A stretch of DNA of 64,000 nt from Bacteriovorax sp. BSW11_IV. Lineage in GTDB: Bacteria; Bdellovibrionota; Bacteriovoracia; Bacteriovoracales; Bacteriovoracaceae. Position numbers and translations under genes: made by a program. The notes below the pieces were generated by a model, which saw nothing but the letters and a program-made list of their open reading frames with translations, had not been told where the DNA came from and ran no database searches. The stretch covers positions 1-64,000 of the forward strand of contig NZ_AUNE01000030.1 in the NCBI RefSeq assembly GCF_000447755.1, in the 5' to 3' direction. Below, piece after piece: positions 9,221 to 17,645 of this stretch (its first letter is position 1; the number at the start of each line of letters is the position of its first letter).

Positions 9221-10185
9221 TCGTAAAACGGATTCTCTAAACCAAGAATTACTTTTAGCATTCTTTCTACTCCAAGGGCGATTCCACTCGCTCTTGGAAG
9301 TCCTTTTTCTAGTGCATTAAAAAGGAGAGTCGCTTCTGGTAAAGAGTATTGGTATAGTTCTTCTTTTTCTTTTGCCTGATTTTTAAATCTTCTTTTTTGT
9401 TCTGCAATATCTGTAAGCTCATTGAAACAATTACAAAGTTCAACCCCATGGCAGTAAACTTCAAATCGTTCACACACTCTGTTGTCACTGTCTTTTAATG
9501 TTGAAAGGGCACTTAAGTGGTGAGGAAACTCGTAAAGAAGTAAAAAAGGAATCTCTTTGAAGTGAGGTTCAACTTTATTTAAAAAGAAAAGAAAGAATAA
9601 ATCGTCCCAAGAATAGTCTTTTATTGGACCAAGCGGGATATCTTTATATTTTTCACTGATAAGATTATAGAGATCTTCTTTTTCTAAGTAGTCTAGAATT
9701 TCGAAGCCGCAGTATTCTTTAACAATTTCACTTACCGTCATCTTTGTTGGTGTGAATGATTCATAACCTTGAGCTATTTTGTGTCCCTTCGATTTTAAGT
9801 ATTCACAGCAAAAGGCAAAAAGCTCAATTGTATCGTCCATGATCTTTTCATAGCGTTCATGGGCGCGATACCACTCAAGCATTATAAATTGTGGTCTATG
9901 AGTTTCAGAATTAGGCTCATCTCTAAAGCTGTAAGTGAGAGTGAAAATCTTTTCGAACCCCTCGCTTAGAAGTTGTTTCATGTGAAATTCTGGCGAAGTG
10001 TGGAGGTAGAGAGGAAGTAACTCTTTATTGATGGCCCGCCCGACTTGAAAGGGATGAATATGAGTTTCCATCCCTGGATTTGAAACAATTGGTGGCGTCA
10101 TCACGTCAATAAATGCGTCATTTAGAAAAAAGTTTCTTGTGGCCTGCAACAAATCAAAGAGGGGTAATTTATTTGAAATTTTCAT
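9217..10185 (-). CDS. epmA: EF-P lysine ligase EpmA/GenX-type (class II LysRS-like)
   Basis: A stand-alone class II lysyl-tRNA-synthetase catalytic core of about 322 residues without the N-terminal anticodon-binding OB domain. This is the hallmark of EpmA (PoxA/GenX), which attaches β-lysine to elongation factor P. Visible class II motifs are motif 2 (FRDEPNSETHRPQF, then MLEWY) and motif 3 near the C-terminus (GIALGVERML). The substrate-loop segment VELCNCFNEL matches lysine-class enzymes. EF-P itself and the aminomutase EpmB are not in the window, so lysine versus β-lysine cannot be decided. The ATG at 10185 or a GTG at 10200 could start it; neither has a strong ribosome site. Confidence 0.88.
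   Translation of the reverse strand: MKISNKLPLFDLLQATRNFFLNDAFIDVMTPPIVSNPGMETHIHPFQVGRAINKELLPLYLHTSPEFHMKQLLSEGFEKIFTLTYSFRDEPNSETHRPQFIMLEWYRAHERYEKIMDDTIELFAFCCEYLKSKGHKIAQGYESFTPTKMTVSEIVKEYCGFEILDYLEKEDLYNLISEKYKDIPLGPIKDYSWDDLFFLFFLNKVEPHFKEIPFLLLYEFPHHLSALSTLKDSDNRVCERFEVYCHGVELCNCFNELTDIAEQKRRFKNQAKEKEELYQYSLPEATLLFNALEKGLPRASGIALGVERMLKVILGLENPFYD
9272..9308 (+). terminator. Terminator-like hairpin embedded in epmA, for the gene ending at 9220
   Basis: CCAAGGGCGA (9272-9281) pairs with TCGCTCTTGG (9288-9297) around a 6-nt loop with one G-U pair, extendable by one T-A pair. A T5 run lies at 9304-9308. In the rightward transcript this is 51 nt past the stop of the 8441-9220 gene but inside epmA coding sequence. 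The T-run starts 6 nt after the stem, so efficiency is doubtful. The arm encodes part of the conserved motif 3, so chance is possible. Confidence 0.4.
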
Positions 10186-10294
10186 AGCGGGTTTATACAC
10201 TTAGGAACTTTTGCATTGCAAGAAAAAGTTGCTTTTTTATAGGGCCTATGACATATCATCACTAAGAAATTTTCCCTAAAAATAAGGATCGTTT

Positions 10295-11584
10295 ATGTAC
10301 AAAGCACTTCTTAATTTGCAAGCGCTTTACCTTCATCTAGGCCTTGATATATCGGCCACTGAAAACCAAGTTTATGCCATTGCTGGTATCATAATTCTTC
10401 TCTTCGCCATCGTTATTTCTCAACTTGTTACTCCTTCAAAAAAAGTTGAAACAAAAACTAAATCAACTCCAATTCCAGCGCCTGTTAAAAAAGAAGAAGC
10501 TGCGAAAGAAGTTGTTGAAACAACTAGGCCCGATTTAACAATCGTTGAAAGGCCAATTGCAAAAGAAATCGTAGAAGAAGTTGTTGAAGAAGTCGTTGTT
10601 GCGAAAGAACTTGTAGAAGAAACTGTTGAAGCGCCTGTTAAAACTGAAGGTCCAAGTTGGACAGACAGATTGAAAAAAGGACTTTCGCGTTCTCGCCAAG
10701 AAGTTTGGGGGAAACTCGGCAATATTTTTTCTGGCAAGGTTCTTGATGAAGATACTCTTGAAGAAATCGAAGAGCTGCTTTATAGCGCAGACATCGGTCC
10801 AAAAACTGTTGCTGAACTCATTGATGCTCTATCGGAAAAAGTGAAAGAAGGATCATTTGGGCAAGATGAATTCAAGGCCTTTTTACACGAGTTCTTAAAA
10901 GGACGTATGGCCTCTATTCAAGATAAAGTAGACAGTGACCTTTACAAATTTGATGAATCTAAACGTGGTCAAACAAAAGTGATCATGGTTGTGGGTGTAA
11001 ATGGTGCAGGTAAGACGACAACGATTGGGAAGCTTGCGACAAAATTAACGTCACAAGGGGCGAAAGTTGTTGTTGGTGCTTGTGATACTTTTAGGGCCGC
11101 GGCAGTGGACCAACTTCAAGTATGGTGTGAGCGTGCTGGAGCTGAAATGATTAGAGCACGTGAAGGGGCCAATCCAAGCGGTGTTGGTTATGATGCTCTT
11201 CAAAAGGCCATCAACGATAAGGCCGACTATTGTATTTTGGATACAGCTGGACGTCTTCATACGGCCGGAAATTTGATGGATGAGTTAACAAAGTCAAAGA
11301 ATGTACTTAAGAAGCTAGATGAAACAGCTCCCCACCAGACATTATTGGTTATTGATGCCATTACGGGTCAAAATGCCATTCGTCAGGCCGAGGAGTTTAA
11401 TAAGGCACTTGAGCTGACTGGTCTTATCTTTACTAAGTGTGACGGTTCATCAAAAGCGGGGAGCGCTGTGTCTATCGTTTCTCAGTTAAAAGTACCAATA
11501 GCGTACATTGGTGTGGGTGAGAACGTTGAAGACCTCAATGTATTCAGTTTAGATGAATATTTAAATGCGCTTTTAGATTTTTAA
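10295..11584 (+). CDS. ftsY: Signal recognition particle receptor FtsY, membrane-anchored form
   Basis: FtsY receives ribosome-nascent chain-SRP complexes at the inner membrane. This 429-residue protein has a true N-terminal transmembrane helix (about residues 25-45), then a low-complexity acidic linker rich in V, E and K (about 48-115), then the NG domain. The P-loop is GVNGAGKTT (234-242), followed by DTFRAAAVDQL, DTAGR and TKCDGSSKAG. The start ATG follows AAGGA. It is the first gene of a same-strand run with the zapA-like, cyclo-ligase and rny genes. Confidence 0.95.
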   Translation: MYKALLNLQALYLHLGLDISATENQVYAIAGIIILLFAIVISQLVTPSKKVETKTKSTPIPAPVKKEEAAKEVVETTRPDLTIVERPIAKEIVEEVVEEVVVAKELVEETVEAPVKTEGPSWTDRLKKGLSRSRQEVWGKLGNIFSGKVLDEDTLEEIEELLYSADIGPKTVAELIDALSEKVKEGSFGQDEFKAFLHEFLKGRMASIQDKVDSDLYKFDESKRGQTKVIMVVGVNGAGKTTTIGKLATKLTSQGAKVVVGACDTFRAAAVDQLQVWCERAGAEMIRAREGANPSGVGYDALQKAINDKADYCILDTAGRLHTAGNLMDELTKSKNVLKKLDETAPHQTLLVIDAITGQNAIRQAEEFNKALELTGLIFTKCDGSSKAGSAVSIVSQLKVPIAYIGVGENVEDLNVFSLDEYLNALLDF

Positions 11585-11636
11585 AAAACGCTAGTTGATT
11601 GACTGTAATGAGGGTTTGAATTACCCTTTAAGTAAT

Positions 11637-11942
11637 ATGGATAGCAAAAGAGAAGTCAAAGAATTTAACGTACTGGGTTATAACGTCAGGCTGAAGGCCG
11701 ACGAAGGTAATGGGGATATTGCGCCTGAACGAATTGTTGAATTGGTGCAAGCTGAAATAGATAGCATTCGCAAGAAGGCCCCAAACTTAGGACCAGGAGA
11801 AACAGCGGTACTTGCCGCTTTGAAGATTGCTTCAGATAAATTAACTCTCGATGATGAGTTTAAAGATAGTGTCATGAGAATGAGTAGGGCCGCCACAGAT
11901 GCCCTTAACTATATTGAAGAAGTTTCTCCAAGTACAATCTAA
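11637..11942 (+). CDS. zapA: ZapA-like cell division protein
   Basis: About 101 residues from ATG 11637. The N-terminal β-strand region (KEFNVLGYNVRLKADEG) followed by a long coiled-coil C-terminal half is the layout of ZapA, which bundles FtsZ protofilaments at the division septum. Position supports this: zapA commonly neighbours the 5-formyltetrahydrofolate cyclo-ligase gene in proteobacteria, as here. No 6S RNA fits in the 28-nt gap that follows. A longer TTG-initiated form from 11595 is possible but adds residues foreign to the family. Confidence 0.72.
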   Translation: MDSKREVKEFNVLGYNVRLKADEGNGDIAPERIVELVQAEIDSIRKKAPNLGPGETAVLAALKIASDKLTLDDEFKDSVMRMSRAATDALNYIEEVSPSTI

Positions 11943-11970
11943 TTCTATGTTTCTCTTTCGCATGAAGTGA

Positions 11971-12537
11971 TTGAGATTGTTATTGAAAAAACAGATAAGA
12001 GCTCTCATTAAAGAGAAACTTTCTCTCTTTAATAAAGAAGAGTTAGATAAAAAATCTAATCTAGTAACGAAAAATCTCGTGCGCTTTTTAAGCGATCATT
12101 TTCAAATCCATAATAATTTTAAAATTGGTCTTTATGCTCCACTTGCTGATGAAGTGGATTGTATTGGGATCTTTGAAGAGCTTGAAGCTGTTTCACTTTT
12201 TCCAGACTACACAGAAAATAAAATGTGTTTTAGAGAAAGTTTGTATAGTGAATTAAATGAAAGCGAAAAATTTGGAGTGAAGATATTTACTCCAGATGAA
12301 AGTAAGAAAATATGTTTACCTGATGTCCTTCTAATTCCAGGTCGTGCTTTTGGAAGAAATGGAGAGAGAGTAGGAAGAGGCAAAGGGCATTACGATAAAT
12401 TTTTAGAAAACTATAATAATATAAAGATTGGGATATGCTTTGATGAGCAAGTTTTGGCAGGGATTCCCATGGATGAACACGACACATTCATGGATTTTGT
12501 TGTCACAGAAACGAGCGTAATTAAAGTTCTTAAATAG
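11971..12537 (+). CDS. 5-formyltetrahydrofolate cyclo-ligase family protein
   Basis: Converts 5-formyl-THF to 5,10-methenyl-THF using ATP, returning folate to the one-carbon pool. The 188-residue length fits. The family nucleotide/phosphate-binding motif is visible in GRNGERVGRGKGHYDKFL (about 130-147), with the conserved G-R-G-x-G-x-Y-D. The N-terminal basic helix starting at the first LKKQIRALIKEKL is also typical. Several TTG codons at 11971, 11977 and 11983 are candidate starts; 11971 is the longest. It is followed 15 nt later by rny. Confidence 0.9.
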   Translation: MRLLLKKQIRALIKEKLSLFNKEELDKKSNLVTKNLVRFLSDHFQIHNNFKIGLYAPLADEVDCIGIFEELEAVSLFPDYTENKMCFRESLYSELNESEKFGVKIFTPDESKKICLPDVLLIPGRAFGRNGERVGRGKGHYDKFLENYNNIKIGICFDEQVLAGIPMDEHDTFMDFVVTETSVIKVLK

Positions 12538-12552
12538 AGGGAGATCACATAT

Positions 12553-14112
12553 ATGGGTACAGAAGTTATTTTAGCTTCGATCCTTTGTTTGATTGTTGGT
12601 GTGGGAGCAGGTTTTATTGTTCGTCACCTTCAAGCACAAAAGGTCGATAAAGAAAGAGCAGCTAAGGGTGATGAAATCATCGAAGATGCGAAGAAAAAAG
12701 CAGCAGATATTCAGTACAAAGCAAGAAAAGAAGCCAAAGAAATTGCTAAGGAAGAAAAAGAAGAAGCAGATAAGTATGTTTCTAAAAAGCAAAAAGAGAT
12801 TAAAGAGCAAGAAAGTGAGCTTACAAAGAAAGAAGCAAAAATCGAAACAAAGCTTGAAGATCTAGACAAAGAAACAAAGAGACTAGAGCTTAAAAACAAA
12901 GAACTAGATGATAAGAAGCTTGATGCTATCAGAGAGACTGAAAAGTTTAAGTTAAAGCAAGAAGAAGTTGCAGCTAAGCTAAGTGAAATTAGTAATATGA
13001 CTAAAGAGCAAGCGAAGCAAGAGCTTCTAGATCTAATGACTGAAGATGCACGCGTTGATTTCGCGAAAGAACTTCAGAAAATTGAAGAAGAAACTAAAGA
13101 ACTTGCAGAGGATAAAGCAAAGAGAATCATCGGAATCGCTATTCAAAGATTTGCTGGTGAGCACGTGGCTGAAAAAACAATTTCAACAGTTGATCTACCA
13201 TCTGATGATGTTAAAGGTCGTCTAATTGGTCGTGAAGGTCGTAACATTAGAGCTTTCGAGCAAATTTGTGGTGTTGACTTAATTATCGATGATACTCCAG
13301 AAGTTGTTGTTATTTCTTCTTTCAACGTTGTTAGACGTGAGATCGCAAGACTTACGATCAATAAACTAATTGCTGACGGTCGTATTCACCCAGCAAAAAT
13401 TGAAGAATTCCACGATAAATCAAAAGCTGAAGTTGAAAAACAACTTCTAACTCTTGGTGAAAAAGCACAGATGGAAATTGGTGTTCACGGTATCCACCCT
13501 GAAATCCTAAAGCTAATTGGTGCTCTTAACTGGAGAACTTCATATACTCAAAACCAATACCAGCACGCACTAGAGGCCGCATTTATTTGTGGAGCTATGG
13601 CCGCTGAGATGGGATTAAACGTTAAGCAAGCAAGAAGAGCAGCACTAATGCACGATATTGGTAAAGTTCTTGATGCATCTGCTGAAGGTTCTCACGCCGT
13701 TATCGGTGCTGACTTCGCTAAGAAATATGGTGAATCACCAGATATCGTTCACGCTATCCGTGCTCACCATGACGATGAAAAACCAGAATCTGTTCTTGCT
13801 CACCTTGTAGCTGCTGCTGATGCCCTTTCAGGTGCACGCCCAGGTGCTCGTAAAGCAATGATGGAATCTTATGTATCTCGTCTAACTGATATTGAAGAAA
13901 TCGTTAACTCTTTCGAAGGTGTATCTAAGTCTTACGCTATCTCTGGTGGACGTGAAGTTAGAGTCTTCGTTGAAAACGATAGAATCAATGATGAACAAAC
14001 AGTTATGCTTTCTCGTGATATCGCAAAGAAGATCGAAGAAGAAATGTCTTACCCTGGAACAATTAAAATTACAGTTGTTCGTGAGACTAAAGCTATTGGT
14101 GTTGCAAAATAA
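12553..14112 (+). CDS. rny: Ribonuclease Y
   Basis: A membrane-tethered endoribonuclease that starts mRNA decay in bacteria that use RNase Y. 519 residues: an N-terminal transmembrane helix (about 4-24), a long highly charged coiled coil (about 28-200), a KH RNA-binding domain with GRLIGREGRNIRAFE (from residue 222), and an HD phosphohydrolase domain with the catalytic pair H367-D368 in MHDIGK. Length and domain order match the family. The start has an AGGGAGA-like site. A clear intrinsic terminator follows 12 nt after the stop. Confidence 0.96.
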   Translation: MGTEVILASILCLIVGVGAGFIVRHLQAQKVDKERAAKGDEIIEDAKKKAADIQYKARKEAKEIAKEEKEEADKYVSKKQKEIKEQESELTKKEAKIETKLEDLDKETKRLELKNKELDDKKLDAIRETEKFKLKQEEVAAKLSEISNMTKEQAKQELLDLMTEDARVDFAKELQKIEEETKELAEDKAKRIIGIAIQRFAGEHVAEKTISTVDLPSDDVKGRLIGREGRNIRAFEQICGVDLIIDDTPEVVVISSFNVVRREIARLTINKLIADGRIHPAKIEEFHDKSKAEVEKQLLTLGEKAQMEIGVHGIHPEILKLIGALNWRTSYTQNQYQHALEAAFICGAMAAEMGLNVKQARRAALMHDIGKVLDASAEGSHAVIGADFAKKYGESPDIVHAIRAHHDDEKPESVLAHLVAAADALSGARPGARKAMMESYVSRLTDIEEIVNSFEGVSKSYAISGGREVRVFVENDRINDEQTVMLSRDIAKKIEEEMSYPGTIKITVVRETKAIGVAK

Positions 14113-14124
14113 AGTTTTCAATAG

Positions 14125-14153
14125 AGGCGGCCTTCACGGGTCGCCTTTTTTTT
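14125..14153 (+). terminator. Intrinsic terminator after rny
   Basis: AGGCGGCC (14125-14132) pairs with GGTCGCCT (14139-14146, one G-U) around a short loop and is followed by a run of eight or more T. It ends only 4 nt before the ATG of the next gene. Confidence 0.9.
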
Positions 14154-14157
14154 GCCT

Positions 14158-14586
14158 ATGTTTAAAAATCTTTTTAAAAACAATCCAGAATTAAATAAGT
14201 ATTACCTCAGAGGTCTAGCTCCTTTTGCATTACTTGTTCTAGTTATTGAATTAACTCCAATGGATATTATGGCGAGATTTTTTATCTATATAGGTTATAT
14301 ATGGCCTTACTCAATTGAGACTCCTGGACTAAAAGAAAGAATACAAAACCCAAAGTATCGTTTCTCTTTTATGAGACTTGTCTTTAATCTCGATCACTTC
14401 TTAGGAGAATTTTCTTTGAAACTTTCTCCTAATCACGGTGAAAAAATAAAAATGGCATTGGCCCCTTTTATCTACTGCTCGCTCATGAGTTTTGTGGCCA
14501 GTGATGTGGCCCCTTTCTATTGTTTAATAGGATCACTTCTATATCTGGCCCTCTTTGAATTTCTGTATAAACGTCTACAGAAATAG
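14158..14586 (+). CDS. Small integral membrane protein of unknown function
   Basis: About 142 residues from ATG 14158. Hydrophobic segments at about 17-35, 40-55 and 100-137 predict two to four transmembrane helices. A central soluble portion contains FNLDHFLGEF. I do not recognise the family. There is no room for a ribosome site: the T-run of the rny terminator ends at 14153, so the gene must be translated from read-through transcript or as a leaderless or unusually initiated message. An in-frame TTG at 14152 lies inside the T-run. Confidence 0.65.
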   Translation: MFKNLFKNNPELNKYYLRGLAPFALLVLVIELTPMDIMARFFIYIGYIWPYSIETPGLKERIQNPKYRFSFMRLVFNLDHFLGEFSLKLSPNHGEKIKMALAPFIYCSLMSFVASDVAPFYCLIGSLLYLALFEFLYKRLQK

Positions 14587-14726
14587 CTAACCCATCGTAA
14601 TTTTTGACTTTTATTCGGTTCATACTTGTTAGTTCTTCTTAGGATGAAGAGAAATTATTTGCAGTAAATTGTGTTCATTAAATCAATGTTTGAATCACGA
14701 CAACAACAAATAAATAGGAGAACACG

Positions 14727-15746
14727 ATGAACGCAAAACTACCACTAATCGCAATGATGCTTAACCTTGCAGTTACTTTACAACCAGTAATGGCAAATGA
14801 CTCTTCTACTATCGAAGCTCAAATTGCAAAAAACTATGAGGCAATTAATTCGAATATCGGAAAAATTGAAAATCTAATATCTGAAGCAAAATACAACGAT
14901 GCATTTCGTCTGGCACAAAGCCACTTGAAAAACGCTTATATGAAGCTCGGATATAAAGAAGGTGGGAAGACACAATTACCAATTCCAATGAACCTTGTGA
15001 ATGATGAAGAGATTGTATCGGCGAAATTAGAACTAGATTTTTCAGCTCTACCTCATCAAGCAAAAATTCGTATTGAAGATGAGCTTATGAATTATAGAGG
15101 CGGTCTATTTATGGATATCGTAAAACTGATTAAAAGACTGAACGTACTAACAGTTAAGGCCGTTGTAAAAAAAGAATTAGAGAAGAAATCTAAAAATATG
15201 TCGATACTAAAGGCCGCTCGTGAAACTCTAGTTAAGAGTTATGATCTTCCAATTACAATTGGAAAAATTTCAAATCAGGCTGGCAATGAAGATATTTTTT
15301 ATATGCTATTTGATTCGGATGTCATTGATGGATTCTCATTAACTCTCTTTCAAAATGAGATCCTCGATCTTGCAAAAGAAATTGATGAAAGTGGAGAAGA
15401 AGGCTTTTTGGCCGATGTGGCAAATTATAAAAAAGCTCAAAAGAACTTATCTGTTTCGAGTGCATTAAAGACGATTAAGTTTGCTAAAAATGACAAAGTG
15501 AAATTTAAATCAGCACAAAGAAATGCCGACGGTTCAATCACTTACCATACTGTTAAATTCGATGGTTATTTTATTTCTAATGAAACGGCTCTAGGTGCTT
15601 GTCGATCGCTAGGAAAAGGTCAGTTAATCGATATTCGCCATTTTAGTGATGGTGAATCTAAGAAAGTAATTTTGAATGACTTTGGAAGCCTTGTCGAAAT
15701 CAATAAAGATTGGACGAGAGTTATCGAATCTGTGACTTGTTTATAA
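14727..15746 (+). CDS. Secreted protein of unknown function
   Basis: 339 residues with a Sec signal peptide (cleavage probably after PVMA, about residue 23). ATG 14727 has AGGAGA 8 nt upstream. The mature part is helical at first (residues 25-240). It ends in a small β-rich module (about 245-339) whose two cysteines, in ALGACRSLG and at the penultimate residue, could form a disulfide. I recognise no family. It is followed 29 nt later by another secreted protein gene, so the pair is probably an operon. Confidence 0.8.
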   Translation: MNAKLPLIAMMLNLAVTLQPVMANDSSTIEAQIAKNYEAINSNIGKIENLISEAKYNDAFRLAQSHLKNAYMKLGYKEGGKTQLPIPMNLVNDEEIVSAKLELDFSALPHQAKIRIEDELMNYRGGLFMDIVKLIKRLNVLTVKAVVKKELEKKSKNMSILKAARETLVKSYDLPITIGKISNQAGNEDIFYMLFDSDVIDGFSLTLFQNEILDLAKEIDESGEEGFLADVANYKKAQKNLSVSSALKTIKFAKNDKVKFKSAQRNADGSITYHTVKFDGYFISNETALGACRSLGKGQLIDIRHFSDGESKKVILNDFGSLVEINKDWTRVIESVTCL

Positions 15747-15775
15747 TTAAAAAAAATTAAGAAAGGAATATAAAG

Positions 15776-16540
15776 ATGAAAACAATATTTTTGACAATGC
15801 TACTAATGGCCAATTCTTATGCAAGTCTCGATGGTTTAACAAATAAGCTAAGTACAATTGAAGACAAATTGGATGCATTAAGAGTAAGAGAAATCGTTGC
15901 CAATGTGAAAACTTCACTCTTAGAAAAAAGAAAAGAAGTCATCACAGACAAAGAAACAAATGTATCACTTGCTGGATTTCTTGAATCAGGACTTCCTGTG
16001 TTTGAAGTGAGAGTCACTCATCATACAAGAATGACAACCGAGAATCCTGAAGAAGTAATGAATTTTGAAAGAGCTCTTGTTTCACTAGATAAGAAATTAA
16101 GAGATGATCTTATTGGATATGTAAAAGAGAACCAACATAAGATTGTGGATTTGAAAAAAACACAAATGGATTTTCTTGTTGAATATTACAATACTTTAAA
16201 AGCAGAAGGTTCTTCCGAATTAATGAATGACTATATGGTAGATTTTCTCAATGGCCTTGGAATTGTTTTTCTAGGAAATTTTGAAATTGATATGTGTGTT
16301 CAAACGGAATATGCAGCATATGTTAATAGTCGTACATTGACAGATGGTAAGGTGTTTCAAGAAGTTTGGAGAAATGAGCATCTTGCTCATGTTACAAAAA
16401 CTTGTTCTGATCTTTCTTATCGAGTCGGAGAAAGAGTAGAGAGAATTACTGATATCGATAGAGATATAAATAATATGATTAAACTGATCACTCTTGAAGA
16501 AATGAGTTCAGTGAAAGAAGAAGCTTACTTCGGTCTGTAG
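15776..16540 (+). CDS. Secreted helical protein of unknown function
   Basis: 254 residues with a short signal peptide (MKTIFLTMLLMANSYA) and an AAAGGA ribosome site. The mature protein is predicted mostly helical, with two cysteines (in DMCVQ and KTCSD) that could pair. It is second in a two-gene unit with the 14727 gene. Its stop is 3 nt from the stop of the convergent dihydrouridine synthase gene, and its only terminator candidate lies inside that gene. Confidence 0.8.
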   Translation: MKTIFLTMLLMANSYASLDGLTNKLSTIEDKLDALRVREIVANVKTSLLEKRKEVITDKETNVSLAGFLESGLPVFEVRVTHHTRMTTENPEEVMNFERALVSLDKKLRDDLIGYVKENQHKIVDLKKTQMDFLVEYYNTLKAEGSSELMNDYMVDFLNGLGIVFLGNFEIDMCVQTEYAAYVNSRTLTDGKVFQEVWRNEHLAHVTKTCSDLSYRVGERVERITDIDRDINNMIKLITLEEMSSVKEEAYFGL

Positions 16541-16543
16541 GAA

Positions 16544-17545
16544 TTAAAGGGTGTCGAGGAAATATTTGAACTGAGAGAGATTCTCACTTCTAAGAAAATT
16601 TCCTCGCACTTTTTCACCGTCTTGATAATCATCAAAAAGATAACGTGAAAAAGATTTGAAACGTTTAAGTATATGTCCGTCAGATAATTCTACTTTACGG
16701 TACTCTTTTTCAAGTTCATGAAAATAAAGTTGTAGATGTTCAGTTCTAATACTTAATAAATACTCATCACTGATAAAATCTAAGTTTTTTGAAAATTCTT
16801 TATACAAAGTCGCAAGCCATGGCGTTTTTAAAGCTCCACGTCCAATCATGATAGCGTGACAACCACACTCTTCAAACATGCGAACGACATCGTGAACATT
16901 CCAAACATCTCCATTTCCGATAACGGGAATAGAAACATTCTTAACGGCCTCTTTTATATAAGACCAATCTGCAATACCTTGATAGAGTTGGTCACGAGTG
17001 CGGGCGTGCAAAGTAATGGCCTCTACACCTTCGTCTTCAAAAAGTTTTAAGCGATCAACAAAGTTAGAATCATCTCGATAACCGATACGAATTTTGACAG
17101 TGAAGGTTCGATCGAAATTTTGTCTAATAATGCGAATGATACGACGAAGCTCATCAAGATCTGAAAGCAAATAGGCTCCACCTCTATGAGCATTAACTTT
17201 TTTTGAAGGACAACCGAGGTTTAAATCGAGATGGTCAACATCAAGTTCATTAATGGCGCGAACAACATCTTCTGTCTGAGCTCTCGCTGTTGTCAGAATC
17301 TGATAAGTGGTTTTTTTGCGAATTTCATTTTTCTTGAAGACACTTTCACCGAAATGTTCTCTTAAAGTTTTAACACTTATATTTCCCACAGTGGGGACGC
17401 GGTAAAAGTCTGTTGAATAGTAATCCCACTCTGGATAGAGACGCGACATGGCCAAGCGGTACGGTTCATCCGTAACACCTTCCATGGGAGCAAAAATAAG
17501 AGCGCCTTTTTGGCCATAAGGGATTGATTTCATGACCCGTATCAT
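16544..17545 (-). CDS. tRNA-dihydrouridine synthase (DusC-like)
   Basis: An FMN-dependent enzyme that reduces uridine to dihydrouridine in tRNA D-loops. The 333-residue TIM-barrel protein shows the family starting motif APMEGVTDEPYR, the catalytic-cysteine loop LNLGCPSKKV, the FMN/phosphate-contact segments TVKIRIGYRD and LHARTRDQLYQG, then GNGDV and MIGRGAL. The early segment YYSTDFYRV is closer to DusC than to DusA or DusB, but position specificity is uncertain. I chose ATG 17545 because AAGGTG lies 5 nt upstream; ATG 17533 is the alternative. Confidence 0.92.
   Translation of the reverse strand: MIRVMKSIPYGQKGALIFAPMEGVTDEPYRLAMSRLYPEWDYYSTDFYRVPTVGNISVKTLREHFGESVFKKNEIRKKTTYQILTTARAQTEDVVRAINELDVDHLDLNLGCPSKKVNAHRGGAYLLSDLDELRRIIRIIRQNFDRTFTVKIRIGYRDDSNFVDRLKLFEDEGVEAITLHARTRDQLYQGIADWSYIKEAVKNVSIPVIGNGDVWNVHDVVRMFEECGCHAIMIGRGALKTPWLATLYKEFSKNLDFISDEYLLSIRTEHLQLYFHELEKEYRKVELSDGHILKRFKSFSRYLFDDYQDGEKVRGNFLRSENLSQFKYFLDTL
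16551..16614 (+). terminator. Intrinsic terminator embedded in the dus coding end
   Basis: GTG-T-CGAGGAAAT (16551-16563) pairs with ATTTCCTCGCAC (16598-16609), a 12-bp stem with one bulged T, enclosing a smaller GAGA/TCTC hairpin. TTTTT follows immediately at 16610-16614. It begins 10 nt after the stop of the rightward gene at 16540 and lies wholly inside the leftward dus gene. Confidence 0.75.
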
Positions 17546-17645
17546 TAGCACACCTTGCTATTTTTATCCATGCTTCTATGGCCCGAATGTGGTGAATATG
17601 GTAGCTAGTACACATCTTTTCACACTTAATTAAGGTCGGGTCTAA

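Noticed and set aside
10420-10737. Reverse-strand frame over the FtsY acidic linker
   Set aside because: It is a mirror of repetitive GAA/GTT codons, with no start site or recognisable domain.
11942-11971. A 6S RNA between the zapA-like gene and the cyclo-ligase, as in other proteobacteria
   Set aside because: Only 28 nt separate the two genes; 6S RNA needs about 180 nt.
12571-12899. Long open frames in other frames and strands over the RNase Y coiled coil
   Set aside because: They are low-complexity shadows of the Lys/Glu-rich coding sequence and have no ribosome sites or family features.
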